19,756 bases of DNA from Pleurotus ostreatus/Saccharomyces cerevisiae fusant (GCA_024196135.1 JAMQCK010000577.1:1-19756), one strand, 5' to 3'. Positions 1 to 10,670 are shown, numbered from the stretch's first letter. A program made the numbers and translations. Notes: generated by a model from the sequence alone, not told the origin.

Positions 1-225
1 TCGCCGCGTATCCTTTATCTTCTTCGCAGCCACCTCGCAAGCGCAGCTTTCTAGCCGTTTACAGAAGGGAACATCCATCGTTCGCGATTCAGCAAACTCG
101 ATATTTTGTACATGTTCGCGCGCGCTTACTCGTCCTGTCCTCTCGTCGATTGCCAGCCGTTTCGTCGCCCTCGCGCCCATTGTTCCGATCCCCCTCTGAT
201 TTGTCCTCTGTTTCCGGCGGCCGTC

Positions 226-350
226 CCAGCGCTGACCCCACCTTCTGCTTCCAGCGCTAACCTCGCCTTCTGTATCCAGCGCTAACCCCGCCTTCTACTT
301 CCAGCGCCGACTCCGCCTTCAATCTCCAGCGCCGGCTCCGCCTGCTACTT
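226..350. repeat. 25-bp tandem repeat, five copies
   Basis: Five consecutive units of exactly 25 bp begin at 226, 251, 276, 301 and 326. Each starts CCAGCGCY and has a CCNCCTTC-like core, and the copies differ by a few substitutions. No recognisable gene overlaps it. It is a short minisatellite; the unit length is not a multiple of three, which fits non-coding DNA. Confidence 0.9.
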
Positions 351-486
351 CCGGTCCTTAGCGCATTCTCTACTAGGCGCGCATTCGCTCCCTCGCGCCC
401 CTTTCACTTCCTTTACTCCCTTCTTTTTCCTCTGACCCCATCCTCGGAGAAGGCGCTGAGCCCCGTCCTCGAACAAGAGGCCACTT

Positions 487-542
487 CGCAGCTTACCATT
501 CGAGCACGCATCCTCGCAGCTCACCTTTTGAGCACGCATCCT
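487..542. repeat. 28-bp direct repeat, two copies
   Basis: Two adjacent units (487-514 and 515-542) share CGCAGCT at the start and GAGCACGCATCCT at the end, with a few changes between. It lies in gene-free DNA. Confidence 0.75.
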
Positions 543-1079
543 CGCTAGCCAATATCGTCCCTCCCTCCTAGCTTTTCTGCGTCCCTTTCCCCCCCTCATC
601 CCCTCGTCTCATTCGCTCCTTCCCCCCCTCGTTTCATGCACCCTGTTTGCTTACTTCCCTTTGCGCCCTTCTCCCCCTTCGCGTTCTTCGCCCCTTCCTC
701 CTAGCTTTTCTTCCCCCCCTTCATTGATCCTCGCTCCCTTCTCCCCCTTCGCGCTCTTCTCCCCCGTCATCAGTCTTTCTTAGGCTTCGCGCCCTTCTCC
801 CCCCTCATCCATTTCCTTTCGGCTTCGCTCCGCCCTTTCCCCTCTCACTTCCTTCGCTCCTGCTTTCCGCGATTCCTCCTTCTATGGTCGCGACTCCCCC
901 TTCATAAATCCTCCCTTCCTTCGCCCCTCCATAGATCCTCCCTCCCTTTTCTCCTTCATTTCTCCTCCCTTCCTTCGCTCCTGACTTTTAGGAATCCCTC
1001 CGCCCCCTCCCGCCTCTCACAGTCGCCCCTCCTGCCTTGTACAGCTGTGCTCTCCTGCCTTTCAAGACCCCTTCTGTCG
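543..1079. other. Pyrimidine-rich gene-free stretch
   Basis: The plus strand is almost entirely C and T, with recurring words such as CCCTTCTCCCCC, CTTCGCGCCCTTC and CCTTCGCTCC. Open frames here on either strand are arginine/glutamate-rich or serine/leucine-rich products of the biased composition and resemble no protein family. The same style of sequence fills the introns of the methyltransferase gene further on. Confidence 0.7.
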
Positions 1080-1290
1080 CTCTCTCAGTCGTATCTTTGC
1101 GTCTCCAGGTCGTTTTTTTTGCTTCTCTCAGTCGCATCTTTGCGTCTCTCCGTCGCCTCTTCGCGTCTCTCGGTTCGGGTGGTTCTTTGCGTCTCTCTCG
1201 GTCGCCTCTTTTTGTCTCTCGGTCGCATCCTCTCCTTCTCTCGGTGCAGTCGCATCGTTGCCTTCTCTCCGTTCGGTCGCATCGTTGCCT
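1080..1290. repeat. Degenerate repeat of about 21 bp built on TCTCTCGGTCGC
   Basis: About nine imperfect units each contain a TCTCTCNGTCGCNTC-type core followed by TTTGCG or TTGCCT. Spacing varies around 21-27 bp. Long open frames across it on both strands are a by-product of the repeat. Confidence 0.75.
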
Positions 1291-1422
1291 CCCCGAATAC
1301 ACGTCCTCAGCTTCAACAGTCTGTTTGACCGCGTTCCTGCTCGTCGCGATGAATCTTGTTGCTCGTCTGCTCGTCCACTCGTTCGTCATAAATCGGGATG
1401 TTCATGGTAAATTGTGCGTGCA

Positions 1423-1460
1423 ATACACGATGAGTTGTGCGATACACGATAAGTTGTGCG
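1423..1460. repeat. 19-bp tandem duplication
   Basis: Two adjacent 19-bp units (1423-1441 and 1442-1460) share ATACACGAT and AGTTGTGCG and differ at one base. A weaker third relative precedes them. No gene is associated. Confidence 0.8.
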
Positions 1461-1621
1461 CTACATGCGCGTGCGTTGTGCTTTCTCTCGCTCCCCTCCA
1501 CTCAGCTGGCTTGTTTCCGCCTCTCCCTTGCCTTGTCCGAACCGCATTCCGTCTCCGCCCCGAGGCATTGATAGCCATTCTGACTGTCACGCATGGTTCT
1601 TTTCCGACTGAGGACTCGAAA

Positions 1622-1724
1622 GCTTCGCGAGGACTGGAATGCTTCGTGAGCACTGCAATGCTTCGTGAGCACTAGAATGCGTCGCGAGCACTGCAATGCT
1701 TCGCGAGGACTAGAATGCTTCGTC
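1622..1724. repeat. 19-bp tandem repeat, about 5.5 copies
   Basis: Units begin at 1622, 1641, 1660, 1679 and 1698, with a partial unit at 1717. The pattern is GCTTCGNGAGNACTNNAAT. Two alternative versions (GAGGACT and GAGCACT) are interleaved, which suggests exchange between copies. It is a gene-free minisatellite. Confidence 0.9.
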
Positions 1725-3318
1725 AACCAAAGTCGGTCGGTCATGAATACCACAGAGTATATGTCGGTCATAAATACTATATCGAAATTTTGATCTAGAT
1801 AACACGAGGTACGATATGCATGGTTCGTTTCCAAACGAGGGCATGAATACACGAGGCGCATCTTGTGGCGGTAATCTGCTTCCGCTTTGGTTCCGCTTTT
1901 GTTTCCGTGAAGCTTGGAGTGCGTTCTGATGAAGGGCGGGTAAGAGATGGATGGGAAGGCGGGGATGAGATGAGGAGGGGAGACCGCTGAAGGAAGGGAG
2001 AGAAGGGTACGGGCGAGACTCGAACTCAGTGTCGGACTTGAGAGGAGATATCGGGGGGGTTCGGAGACGCCGTGGCGGGCGATTCCACTGCAGAGCCGAA
2101 GGGGGTCTTCCTGGATTCGGTCGAACGAGCAAACCTGGGTCTCTCCTCCGACCAAGCAGACGAAGCGGATGCGGACGACGGACATGCGCCCGCCTGCAAG
2201 ATCAGGATCATGATGGGCTTCAGACAAGCGGGCGGCCTTGATGATCTCTGACCTTCAAGCGGGCACGCTGATCTTCTAGCCAACCGAGCGCTTGCGAGCG
2301 GAAGCAAACACGGAAGCAAAATGACAAGCGGAAGCATTTGCGGAGATCTGGAGATGAGCGTGTGAACGCGTGCGGCGATCTGGAGATGACGGCGCCGCGT
2401 ACTGTACGGCCCGAGTGTACGGCACGCCGACCGCGTCATCGTTCCCGCCACCATGTTCGACTTTGCAGGGAGGGAGTGGAAGCGGGTTGGGGGAGGAGTG
2501 GGAAGGGGTGGAAGGAGGTGAGTTGGGATAGGGATACGGCGACGTGGGAGGAGCTGAGCGAGCGGACAGACGAACGGGACATTGGCGTAGGCGTACAGCG
2601 GACAGCCGAACTCAATGGACGCACCAAGGAAGCAGACCCGGGAGTACTTGCGCACGTAATGCGAAGCAGGCGTACTCGGATCGCCGGTCAGTCAGGTGCG
2701 TCCAGCTTGCTGCGTACCCTGGCTCAGGCTGACCTGGTGGGAAGGAGGACCCCTTGGGCGCAAATGCATCTCCCTTGGCCGGGCACACGCCTCTCTTGAA
2801 CGTACGCGCGACCCCCCACGGCACCCCTAGTCGTTGAATTTGCGCCCAAGCCTGCGCTACTTGCCACCCGCGCCTCTCGCCTGTGCCGATGGTGTTCCTT
2901 CTCGTGCCAGCCATGACCCCAGCGACCATACCCGCGAGCCATACTCGAACCCGTGCGCGTAAACCGACCACGCCAAATCCCTCCCCGCGCGCGCGTGAAC
3001 CAACCACGCCAGGCGCCCACATACCCACACGGATCCACATCTCCCCTCTGAGGAGACTTCCCACCCTACGCTCGCCCGATGGAGTGTGTGGGAGGCGAAC
3101 CGCGGGTGCCTGCCGTAGCCTCGGCTGGACTGCTAGGATTGCGACCGGCCGTCCTTCTTAGACGCCTATCGTGGACGCTACCGCACATACGACCGACGCT
3201 TTCCCCATCTACACCGTCAAGCTCAGCAACAGGATCTACCGCGAGTCCAGAGTCGTCGTCTACATCCTCGACCACATCATCAACACAGACAACCGCCCCC
3301 ACACCGTCACACCCGACC
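1725..3318. other. No gene recognised; right end is the leader of the methyltransferase gene
   Basis: Open frames of 60-240 codons occur on both strands but overlap one another. None shows a domain, a conserved motif or convincing splice structure. Small local duplications are present, for example GATCTGGAGATGA near 2345 and 2377. The last ~140 bases before 3319 are rich in CA and CT and poor in AG, as expected of a fungal 5' leader. No clear TATA or CCAAT element was seen close to the start. Confidence 0.55.
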
Positions 3319-6300
3319 ATGGCAGCCGCACCGGTCGACATCAAGGCCTACGTCTTCACGCACGATGAGGAGGAGAGGAGGCGGTGAGTGGCCGTGCTTC
3401 TCTCGTGTGCTCCGGGGTGAAGTCGCCAGTCGGCGCTCATGGGGGGCGCTTTCGTCGTCTATGGGGTCGTCGGCGTCGTCTATGGGGTCGTCGGCGTCGT
3501 CTATGGGGGCGCTGTCGTCGTCTGTGGGGTCGTCGGCGTCGTCTATGGGGTCGTCGGCGTCGTCTATGGGGGCGCCGTCGTCGTCTATGGGGTCGTTGGC
3601 GACGTCTGCGTCGTCGCGCATATACCCTCTCCGCGGCATGCGCATACAGCTGCCTTCGTCGTCGTCAGACGGGCATCCCCTTCCCTCGCCTCCTTTCCTT
3701 CCCCATTCGCCCCGCCCTCTCTTCCCCAACGCCCCCCCTCGTCCTCCCCTTTCGTCCTCCCCTCCTTCCCATTCGCCCCGCTCCCTTTCCTCTTCCCCCC
3801 GTCCCCCTCCTTTACCTCCGTCTTCACCTCCTCCACCTCCGTTCCGTCCCCACCTTCCTTCCCTTACAGACACATGAACTAATCCCCCCTCCCCAGCCTC
3901 GACGGCCAGCACCTCATCGTCCAGCGCGCGTTCGGGCGGGATCGCATCGTTTGTGATAAGAGTGCGTCCCTTACCCCTCTCCCTCTCCTCTTCGCCCCTT
4001 TCCACCCTCCAACACCCTCGCTTCCTCCAACACCCTTGCTTTCGCCCCTCTCCCCCAACCCCCTCTCCCCCAAACCCCTCTCCCCCAACCCCCTCCCTCC
4101 CCTCTCCCCCTCCCTCCCCTCTCCCCCTACCTTTTCCCTCCTCCTCCTTCTCCAACACCCACCTTCCCTCCCCCTCCCTCTCCAACATTCTCGCTTTCCC
4201 TCGCTTTCGTCCCCTAGCCCCTCCCCCTCCCCATCCGCCCCTCCTCACCTCATATAACCCCTCCCAACCCCTCTCCCCACCCTCACTAACACCCTCTTCC
4301 CCGCAGACACCCCACCCCACCCGCTCACCCTGCACCCGCTGATCGACCCGCGGTCGCTGCGCGCGGTGCTGGACGTGGGCGCGGGGACGTGCGCGGCGAT
4401 CGTGGATGTGGCGAGGGTGGTGCATGGGGTGGGGGTGGGGAGGGTGGGGAGGGAGGGGAAGACTGGCAACACCCCGACTGGGTCGATGCCCGGCGCGTAC
4501 CCGGAGCCCGGCGCGTTCCCCGAGTCCGCAGCGCCCGACGCGACGGCCAACGGTACCTACGGCACCGCCACCTCCTTCCCCTCCACCACCTCCTTCCCTG
4601 CTACCACCCCCACCTCCCCCACCACCCCCACCACCTCCACCCACCCCCCGCCCGCGCTCTTCGCCTGCGACATCACCGCCGCCAAGTTCCCGCCGCAGGC
4701 CACCCTCCAAAAACTCGGCATCCGCGCGTTCGAGCATGATATCCGGACGGAGCTGCCCGGGGGGATGGGGGGTGAGTGATTGCTGTCTTTCATCATGTTA
4801 TAGAGTGTGAGTTGGATGTGATGTGCGGAGTGGAGTTTTGGTTGGATGTGGAGGGAGCTTTGTGTTTGTCGGGAGGAAGGGGAGTCAGCGGTGTCTGCAA
4901 CGCCGAAGCACGAGATCCGCATACCCCTTCTCCTTCGCCGACCCTCCTCCCTATTCCACCCCTTCTACTCTTCCCTCCCTCCTCCCTCACCCCTTTCCCC
5001 CTCCCTCGCTCCTTAGGGTTAGAACCTCGCTCCTCTTTCCCTCGCCCCTTTCCCCTTCCCTCTTTCCCTCGCCTTCCCCTCCCCTCCCCCTTCCTCGCCA
5101 ATAATCAAAGAACACGCCCGCTAACGAACTCCCTCCCCCCTTCGCCCCTCCCTTCCTAACATCCTAGAGAACACTCCCTCGCTCCCCCATCCCGCCCTTC
5201 CCTCCCACACCCCGCTAACACACTCCCTCCCACACCCCACTAACGCACCCACCAGGCCTCTTCTCCCTCATCTCCATCCGCCTCGTCCTCGTGTGGCTCA
5301 CCGTCGACGAGATCCGGGCCGCGCTGCGGAACGTGAGGAAGGCGCTGGGTGAGTGGAGGTTGTTTCGTTGTTGAAGAGACGAGCATACTGTGCATCGCTT
5401 CCGGAGGGCGTGCCGACGTCGTGAAGGAAGGGATGGAGCGCCGCCAGCGCTTCCGTCTCCGCGTCCGCATCCTTGCTCTCCCCTATCATCCTCCCTACGG
5501 GCATCGGTCCCTTGTCCTCGTTCCCACCTCCTCTTCACCGCTCTCCCGCCCCCTTCCCCTCCTTCGTCCCCCTCCCTTGTACCCTTCTCCCCTCCCCCTT
5601 CCTCGCCCCTTCCGTTCTCTCGCGCTCCTCCCCTACCCCACCCCTTTGCCCTTCATCTCCCCCTTTCCCTCCGTTTCTCCCTCCCAATCTCTCCCTCTCT
5701 CCCTTCCCTCGCCCCTCCCTTCCAGTTCTTTCGCGCTCCCTTCCTTCGCCCTTCCCTCTCCCTTCCCTTCGCCTCTCCCTTCCCTCCCTTGTACCCTTCC
5801 TCGCGCCCCCTCGTTCTCTCGCCCTTCCCCCTCTCGCCCTTCCTTCCCTTTGCCCTTCTCTCGCCTCATCAGCACCCTCCGCCCTCACTCGCATATAATA
5901 CAGGAAAGATGAGAAGCTAACTCCCCTCCCTCAGCCCCCGGCGGCCGCATCCACCTCACCGAGGCGCAGATGTTCTGCTTCTACGCGCCCGAGGAGGCGC
6001 AGTTTGAGTTTGGGTGCGTTTTCTTTTGTCTTGGGCTTCAGACGATCGTCTTCTTTCATGTTCTCACCGTCGATGGACGTCCCTTCCATCTTCTCACCGT
6101 CGACGGACGTCTATCTCAGCTTCTCACTTTCGACGGACGTCCCTTCCGTCTTCTCACCGTCGATGGACGTCCCTACCATCTTCTCACTTTCGACGGGCGT
6201 CTCGGACCCGATCCCGCTCGCCCCCTCTTGCCCTCTCGTCCCCTCTTTCCCTCCCGTCCCCTCCCTGGTCCGCTCTCCCTCTGCCCTAGTCCGCTCTTCT

Positions 6301-7921
6301 GTTCCCTCTTGCCCTCCCGTCCCCTCCTGCCCTCGCCTCCTCCACCGCCCGAAGCCTCTGCCGGCCCCCTTGTCTCCTATCTCATTCTTCTGAGGACGAA
6401 GAACCATGCTGACATCACGACCCCGTCTGGCGGAGAATCATGCTAACCTGAGCTCACAGCAGCGGAGGAGACTCGAGCCCCGAGTTGAACCGCGCGTCGT
6501 ATCTGTATCCGGTGAACGTCGCGATTCAGGAGGGGAGGCGGAAGGCAGGGTTGGTTGTGGAGTGAGTCGGCCGTTCTTACTGTAGTCTCCTCGCCCTCTC
6601 TTTTCGGCCCCCGTTACTCGTCCCCCTTCTTCCTCCTTCTTCGTTCCCCTTCTTCCCCCCTCTTCGTCCCTCCCCCTAGCCCATCCCGTCTCCCTTCTTT
6701 GTAGATCCCCATTCTTCGTTCGTGCCTCCAACCTTCCTTCGTCCCTCCGACCTTCCATACTCCCCCCCCCCTAACCCCTCCAACCTCCCTTTCTCTCCCA
6801 CCCCCAAGTCCGACACCGTATACTAACGCCCAACTCCGACACCGCATACTAACGCCATCTCAACCACACACTGACGCCCATCTCAACCACACGCTAACAC
6901 CCCCTCCCAGCCTCGACCGCGAGCTCCCGCCCCTCCTCGCCGAGGCCGGCCTGCGCGTCGTCGCCGAGGACAAGGGGACGATCCCCGTGGGGAGGATGGT
7001 GGGGGAGATGTTGGGTGGTGGTGGGGTTGGTGTCGGTGGTGGGGCTGCTAAGGGTGCGAAGGGAGGCGAGGGGGAGAAGGAGGGTGGCGGTGAGGCGGGC
7101 GGTGTCGGGGAGGAGGGGGAGGAAGGCGATGCGCGCGCGAAGGGAGGCGAAGGGGAGGAGAATCTGGATAGTGAGTGGTTTTCTTCTACTTGCGCGAGGA
7201 GTTCAACTTGCGCGAGGAGCCCTCTTTCGGGGAAGCGCTGGGGGTGGACGCGGAGGGGAGGCGTAGAGGTGTGGAGGTGTATGGGCGAGTTACGGATACA
7301 GGGCAGACGCTGACGACCCTGAGAGCACACGCTGACGACCCCGCAGTCCCCCGCCACGTCCCCTACAGCGTCAAGAGCTTCGGTCCGCCGTCGCCGTCTG
7401 CGGTCAAGACGGGGTTTGACTTTGGGGCGAAGGGTGCGTTGAGGCCGTCCTTTCTTCTCTCGGTCGTGTCTGCGCAAGACGCCTCCTCGCCTGCGTATCC
7501 CGCTTCATCTCTCCTTCCATCTGCCCTCGTCGCCTCGCATTCTCTAACCGTCTCGCGTTGCTTACCATTCGTGCTAACCGTCTCGCGTCGCTTACTGTTC
7601 GTGCTAACAACCTTTGCAGACACCTCCACCACCCTCGCCACCCACCCCCACATCCACCCGCCCCTCCCCCTCTCCCCGCCGCTCTCCGCGACCGACCTGC
7701 GCACCATCGAGGGCGCGACGTCGAAGATGTTCGGCCACTTTGTGGGGATGATGCGCGGGGCGTGGGAGGTGGGGTGTTTGAGGGATTACGACGGTCAGGT
7801 GGTGGGTAAGGAGGTGGGGGGCGAGGAAAGGTTGGGAGAGATTGAAGCGAGGGTTTGGAAGGAGTTCGAGGCGAAGGGGTGCCATTATGGCGTGCGGGAG
7901 TGGGTGTTGGAGGTCGTTTAG
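3319..7921 (+). CDS. SAM-dependent methyltransferase, LaeA-like class, nine exons
   Basis: Proposed exons are 3319-3383, 3897-3961, 4307-4771, 5256-5348, 5935-6013, 6460-6561, 6911-7170, 7347-7433 and 7620-7921. All donors are GTGAGT or GTGCGT, all acceptors are CAG, and phases agree throughout, giving 505 aa. Residues 64-72 (VLDVGAGTC) are the SAM-binding motif I, with Cys where the family usually has Gly. D165 in FACDI is the motif II acidic residue, followed by AAKFP as in fungal LaeA-type enzymes. ALAPGGRIHL matches the post-motif III loop. The N-terminal YVFTHDEEERRRLDGQH also fits this family. About 74 low-complexity residues (84-157) separate motif I from motif II, and a Gly/Glu-rich stretch lies in exon 7. 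The expected role is methyl transfer from SAM to an unknown substrate. The frame is also open upstream to an ATG at 3079, but the extension looks like leader. The acceptor at 6459 could be 6462, losing one serine. Confidence 0.85.
3439..3606. repeat. 21-bp minisatellite inside intron 1 of the methyltransferase gene
   Basis: TATGGGGTCGTC-type units recur every 21 bp at 3460, 3481, 3502, 3523, 3544, 3565 and 3586, with a weaker one before. All three plus frames stay open across it. The flanking GTGAGT donor at 3384 and CAG acceptor at 3896 place it in a 513-nt intron. Confidence 0.9.
5204..5253 (+). repeat. 25-bp duplication carrying a branch site, 3' end of intron 3
   Basis: Two adjacent 25-bp units (5204-5228 and 5229-5253) each contain CACACCCC followed by CTAAC, the consensus-like branch-site word. 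The acceptor CAG follows directly, with exon 4 starting at 5256. Confidence 0.8.
6061..6210. repeat. 30-bp tandem repeat, five copies, in intron 5 of the methyltransferase gene
   Basis: Units begin at 6061, 6091, 6121, 6151 and 6181, each reading TTCTCACNNTCGANGGNCGTC. The array lies just after the donor at 6014 of a 446-nt intron. Confidence 0.9.
6811..6900 (+). repeat. Four successive branch-site units, 3' end of intron 6
   Basis: Two 26-bp units (6811-6836, 6837-6862) contain CATACTAACGCC-like words. Two units of about 23 bp follow, with CACTGACGCC and CGCTAACACC. CTNAC words therefore occur at 6823, 6849, 6871 and 6894. The acceptor CAG ends at 6910, 13 nt after the last candidate branch adenine. 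Confidence 0.8.
7544..7603 (+). repeat. 30-bp duplication carrying CTAAC, 3' end of intron 8
   Basis: Two 30-bp units (7544-7573, 7574-7603) begin CTAACCGTCTCGCGT. A third CTAAC at 7604 immediately precedes the pyrimidine stretch and the CAG acceptor ending at 7619. Confidence 0.85.
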
Positions 7922-9001
7922 GGACGTGCGCGGGCGGAATGGTGGGGGAGGGAACAATGGGCGCAGGAGGGGGCGATTGAGTACGGGATAAGGTGATGGA
8001 CGAGTGGGAAGGGAGGGAAAGAGATCCTACGAACTAGGAGGGAGGTCCTACGAACTTGCGCGCGAGAATGTACAAAGCTTATGGTGTATCATGAACAATG
8101 GATGGCTTCTTCTGTATGCTTTGGATGTGACGGTGTGGATGGAAGGTTTGTGAGGCAGTCGCGGAAAGGGTAGGAGTCACGCGGTAGCTTGCCGAGCTCT
8201 GGGAACAACCTTCGTGACGGGGGTGAGGTCCTTCGCAAATCCTTGCGAATTAGACAGTGCTTGACGAGCACGTTGCATTAGCCTCTGAACGAGATGAATT
8301 CGTATCGGAACGAGATAAATTCGTATCTTGAGCGGGAAGATAAAGCCGTCACAAGTGCAAGTGAAGGCGAAGTTACGCAAGCTACTATATGGAATGGCGA
8401 CTCGGAGTAAGGTGAACTACAAAAAACGCCGGTGGGATCGACGGCCGCGTATAGTGGTAGACGCTTGAGCTAGGTCGCGTATCGCAAACCCGGTCGACGG
8501 ACCTATCTCCTTCACACCCCACGACGCGCGAGCTCTACCCCGACCGTGTCAGCGCCGGACAGTAGGTCCTTCTCTACGCTCACCAGGTCTGATAGTATAT
8601 ATAGCTCGCAGCTTTAATGCGACTCGAATGACGACGCCTTGACTAACCGACTACCCATGATTAAGCTTCGCTCGCGGGCGAGGTGAGCAAATGGACACGA
8701 GGAAGACATTTGCCAGCACGAGGGAGGAAGATAGCTAGCACAGGGCCTGCTTGCCTATGCTGAGACGGTACATGAATCGTCGATCCCTGCGGAGCCCGGA
8801 GAAGTACTACGTATGGATTTTCGATTACAAAATACGGAAACTGATTACGAGCCAGGCTCCTTAGCAAAAAGCGATCCTCAAGACCTTTTCCTGGCTGCTT
8901 GCGCCTTCGCTCTAGTACTTCTCCCAAGACTCTGTACAACACCAGTCATCCAAGAACGTGTCTACAATCCCGACTGTCACTCACGGAGCCCTCGGTTCAC
9001 A
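7922..9001. other. Convergent 3' intergenic region with small duplications and a hairpin
   Basis: This lies between the stop of the methyltransferase gene and the stop of the oppositely oriented F-box gene. Two 21-bp duplications are visible: GATCCTACGAACT-like at 8023 and 8044, and GAACGAGAT with AATTCGTATC at 8287 and 8308. A perfect 6-bp-arm hairpin (TCGCAA, loop ATCC, TTGCGA) sits at 8233-8248. A TATATATAG word occurs near 8594 but no gene follows it. Short open frames on both strands show no recognisable protein. Confidence 0.6.
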
Positions 9002-10670
9002 TTAGTTTATTTTGCGGCCCCGATGACCCCTCAGGAGTCCGTTCACCCTGTCCCACAGTAGCCCTGCCCGGTCCCACATTTCGCGCGGTCTGTGATGATT
9101 CTCCCGGAAGAGCACTACCGTCAGGTGGGGGAAGATCTCGGAGAGATAACGCGCCACCGCGTCCGCGTCCTTGATGGGCGCACTCTCAACCCCGAGACGG
9201 AGCTCGCCGGTCGCGCGGCTTCGGTGCGGGACGTCGATGTCTGCTGGGACGACGGACGCGTCGATAGGGAGGCCGAGGTACGTTAAGTGGGGGCAGTTGC
9301 GCGCGAAATGGGCGAGGGTAGCGAGCGATACGGGCGGGAACTGTGTGCTCATGTATGTCTCCAGCCGCAGGTGCTCGAGGTGCGGCCACCAGCCCGCGAC
9401 CTCCTCCCACTCGACGCCGGCGAGGTCGAGTGAGGACATGCCGTTGATGATCAAGGTGGTCAGGTTGCTACAGTCGGAGAGGAGCGCTAGTTCGTCCTTG
9501 CGGAGCACGACCAGCTCTAGTTCGACAGATGACACGCCTGTTATAGAAATCCATGCACTTCGGTTGTGAAGCGAGACCTCGGTCAGCAGCGCTGGGCGGC
9601 AGTGTGCCCGGATCTCGCTCAGGACCGAAGACAGGGCGTCAGACGTGTGGATAGCTGTATATGCCGTGATCTTCCGCAGCGCATCCGCGGCTTGTGCGCG
9701 GAGGATGGCGAGCAGGAACGAGAGCGGGCAGTTCTCACATGCGAGCGAACTAAGAGACGAGAAGCCTGTGCATGGCAGCAGAGCTTCCTGATTTCCGAGG
9801 TCCATGATCTGCAGATGCACGTCCAAGTGCTGCAAGCAGGGGATCTTGGCGAGAACAGGCAAAATTTCGGGTGTATAGTTGAATAACATGGTCAGGCTGA
9901 CGCGCTCCAGCGATGGGCGCTCCGCCAGCGTGCCGATGAGCGAGCGGCAAAAGCTGGTGGCGGACATGGATAATTCACCCAGTGATGAACTCGAAGGAGA
10001 GACGTTCAGCGTGAGAGCGGAAAGGTTGTGCAAAGAAGAGATCATGAGGAACGCGCAGGGTATAGCGGGATTGCAGTCGCTCATATCGAGCTTGAGATCT
10101 GTCACCGTCTGGGAGAGCAAAAGACGCATGAAGTCGTTCGCCACGTACACGTCGCCGTCGAAGCGCACGTCAAGGGTCTGCAGGAGCGGAAGGAGTGGTT
10201 CTGTTGGCGGGCATTGCACGATGTAGGCTTGATCACCGCGACGCACGGCGGTTTTGAAGTCAAGGCGCAGCGACTTTACGTAGGGGGCAATCCGGATGAA
10301 AGCTGTCCAATCTTCCGATCGTAAGACTCGGCGAAAGCGCTGTGATTCTCGGATGAGGACACGCCGCATGATATTACATAGACAGAGGGACTCACGATCG
10401 GTGCTCGATCGTCGCGACGGTCACGCTAGAGAATGGGCTGGTCAGAAGAGATCACAGCGATAGGACATTCGAACGTACTTGTTTCCGAGAATCTTGAGGA
10501 AGCAGGCGCAAGAGCGGATCAAGGCTGCCTAAATCTCCCCAAAGTACAGGTTCCGCTACGGATCTCCAGCTGCGAGATACCAGGCAAAGGCTTCGAAGAT
10601 CGCTCTTATGAAGGACGCGCGTTTCGCAGATGGCGCCTTGGAGCTCGGGGATATTGAGCGCGATGTGCAT
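9002..10670 (-). CDS. F-box protein with leucine-rich repeat-like C-terminal region
   Basis: Exon 1 runs from the ATG at 10670 to 10479. A 139-nt intron (10478-10340, GTACGT to CACAG, phase 0) is followed by exon 2 from 10339 to 9002, giving 509 aa. Residues 1-45 (IPELQGAICE, then LRSLCLVSRSWRSVAEPVLW) match the F-box fold of Agaricomycete F-box/LRR families. After the intron comes RRVLRSEDWTAF, a usual continuation in such families, and then many irregular leucine-rich segments (LLQTLDVRF, LTTLIINGM, LEHLRLETY, LTYLGLP). The family typically recruits substrates to SCF ubiquitin ligases through Skp1; the target here is unknown. In-frame ATGs at 10736 and 10700 would add 22 or 10 residues; 10670 is preferred because it directly precedes the F-box. 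The splice removes an in-frame stop upstream of exon 2. The C-terminus is short and basic (GHRGRKIN). Confidence 0.8.

Noticed and set aside
2008..2100. tRNA-like B-box word (GAGTTCGAGTCTCGCCC on the minus strand)
   Set aside because: Only about four of the five T-stem pairs form, and no matching acceptor stem, A box or anticodon arm could be found upstream at the right distance.
1502..2655. Overlapping minus-strand frames of 140-241 codons
   Set aside because: They overlap one another, cross the 19-bp minisatellite and show no recognisable domain or convincing splice sites.
3079..3318. 80-residue N-terminal extension of the methyltransferase from an ATG at 3079
   Set aside because: The extension is a Ser/Thr/Pro-rich run with no family resemblance, and the 3319 start gives the usual N-terminus for this class. 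It cannot be fully excluded without RNA data.
3307..4737. Minus-strand open frame of 476 codons
   Set aside because: Antisense to methyltransferase exons and their pyrimidine-rich introns; its Gly/Glu/Asp-rich repeats come from composition.
5013..5022. Telomere-like TTAGGGTTAG
   Set aside because: A single one-and-a-half unit inside an intron, with no array; chance is the simplest explanation.
8590..8605. TATATATAG as a promoter
   Set aside because: No supported gene begins downstream on either strand at a plausible distance; the region lies between two convergent 3' ends.
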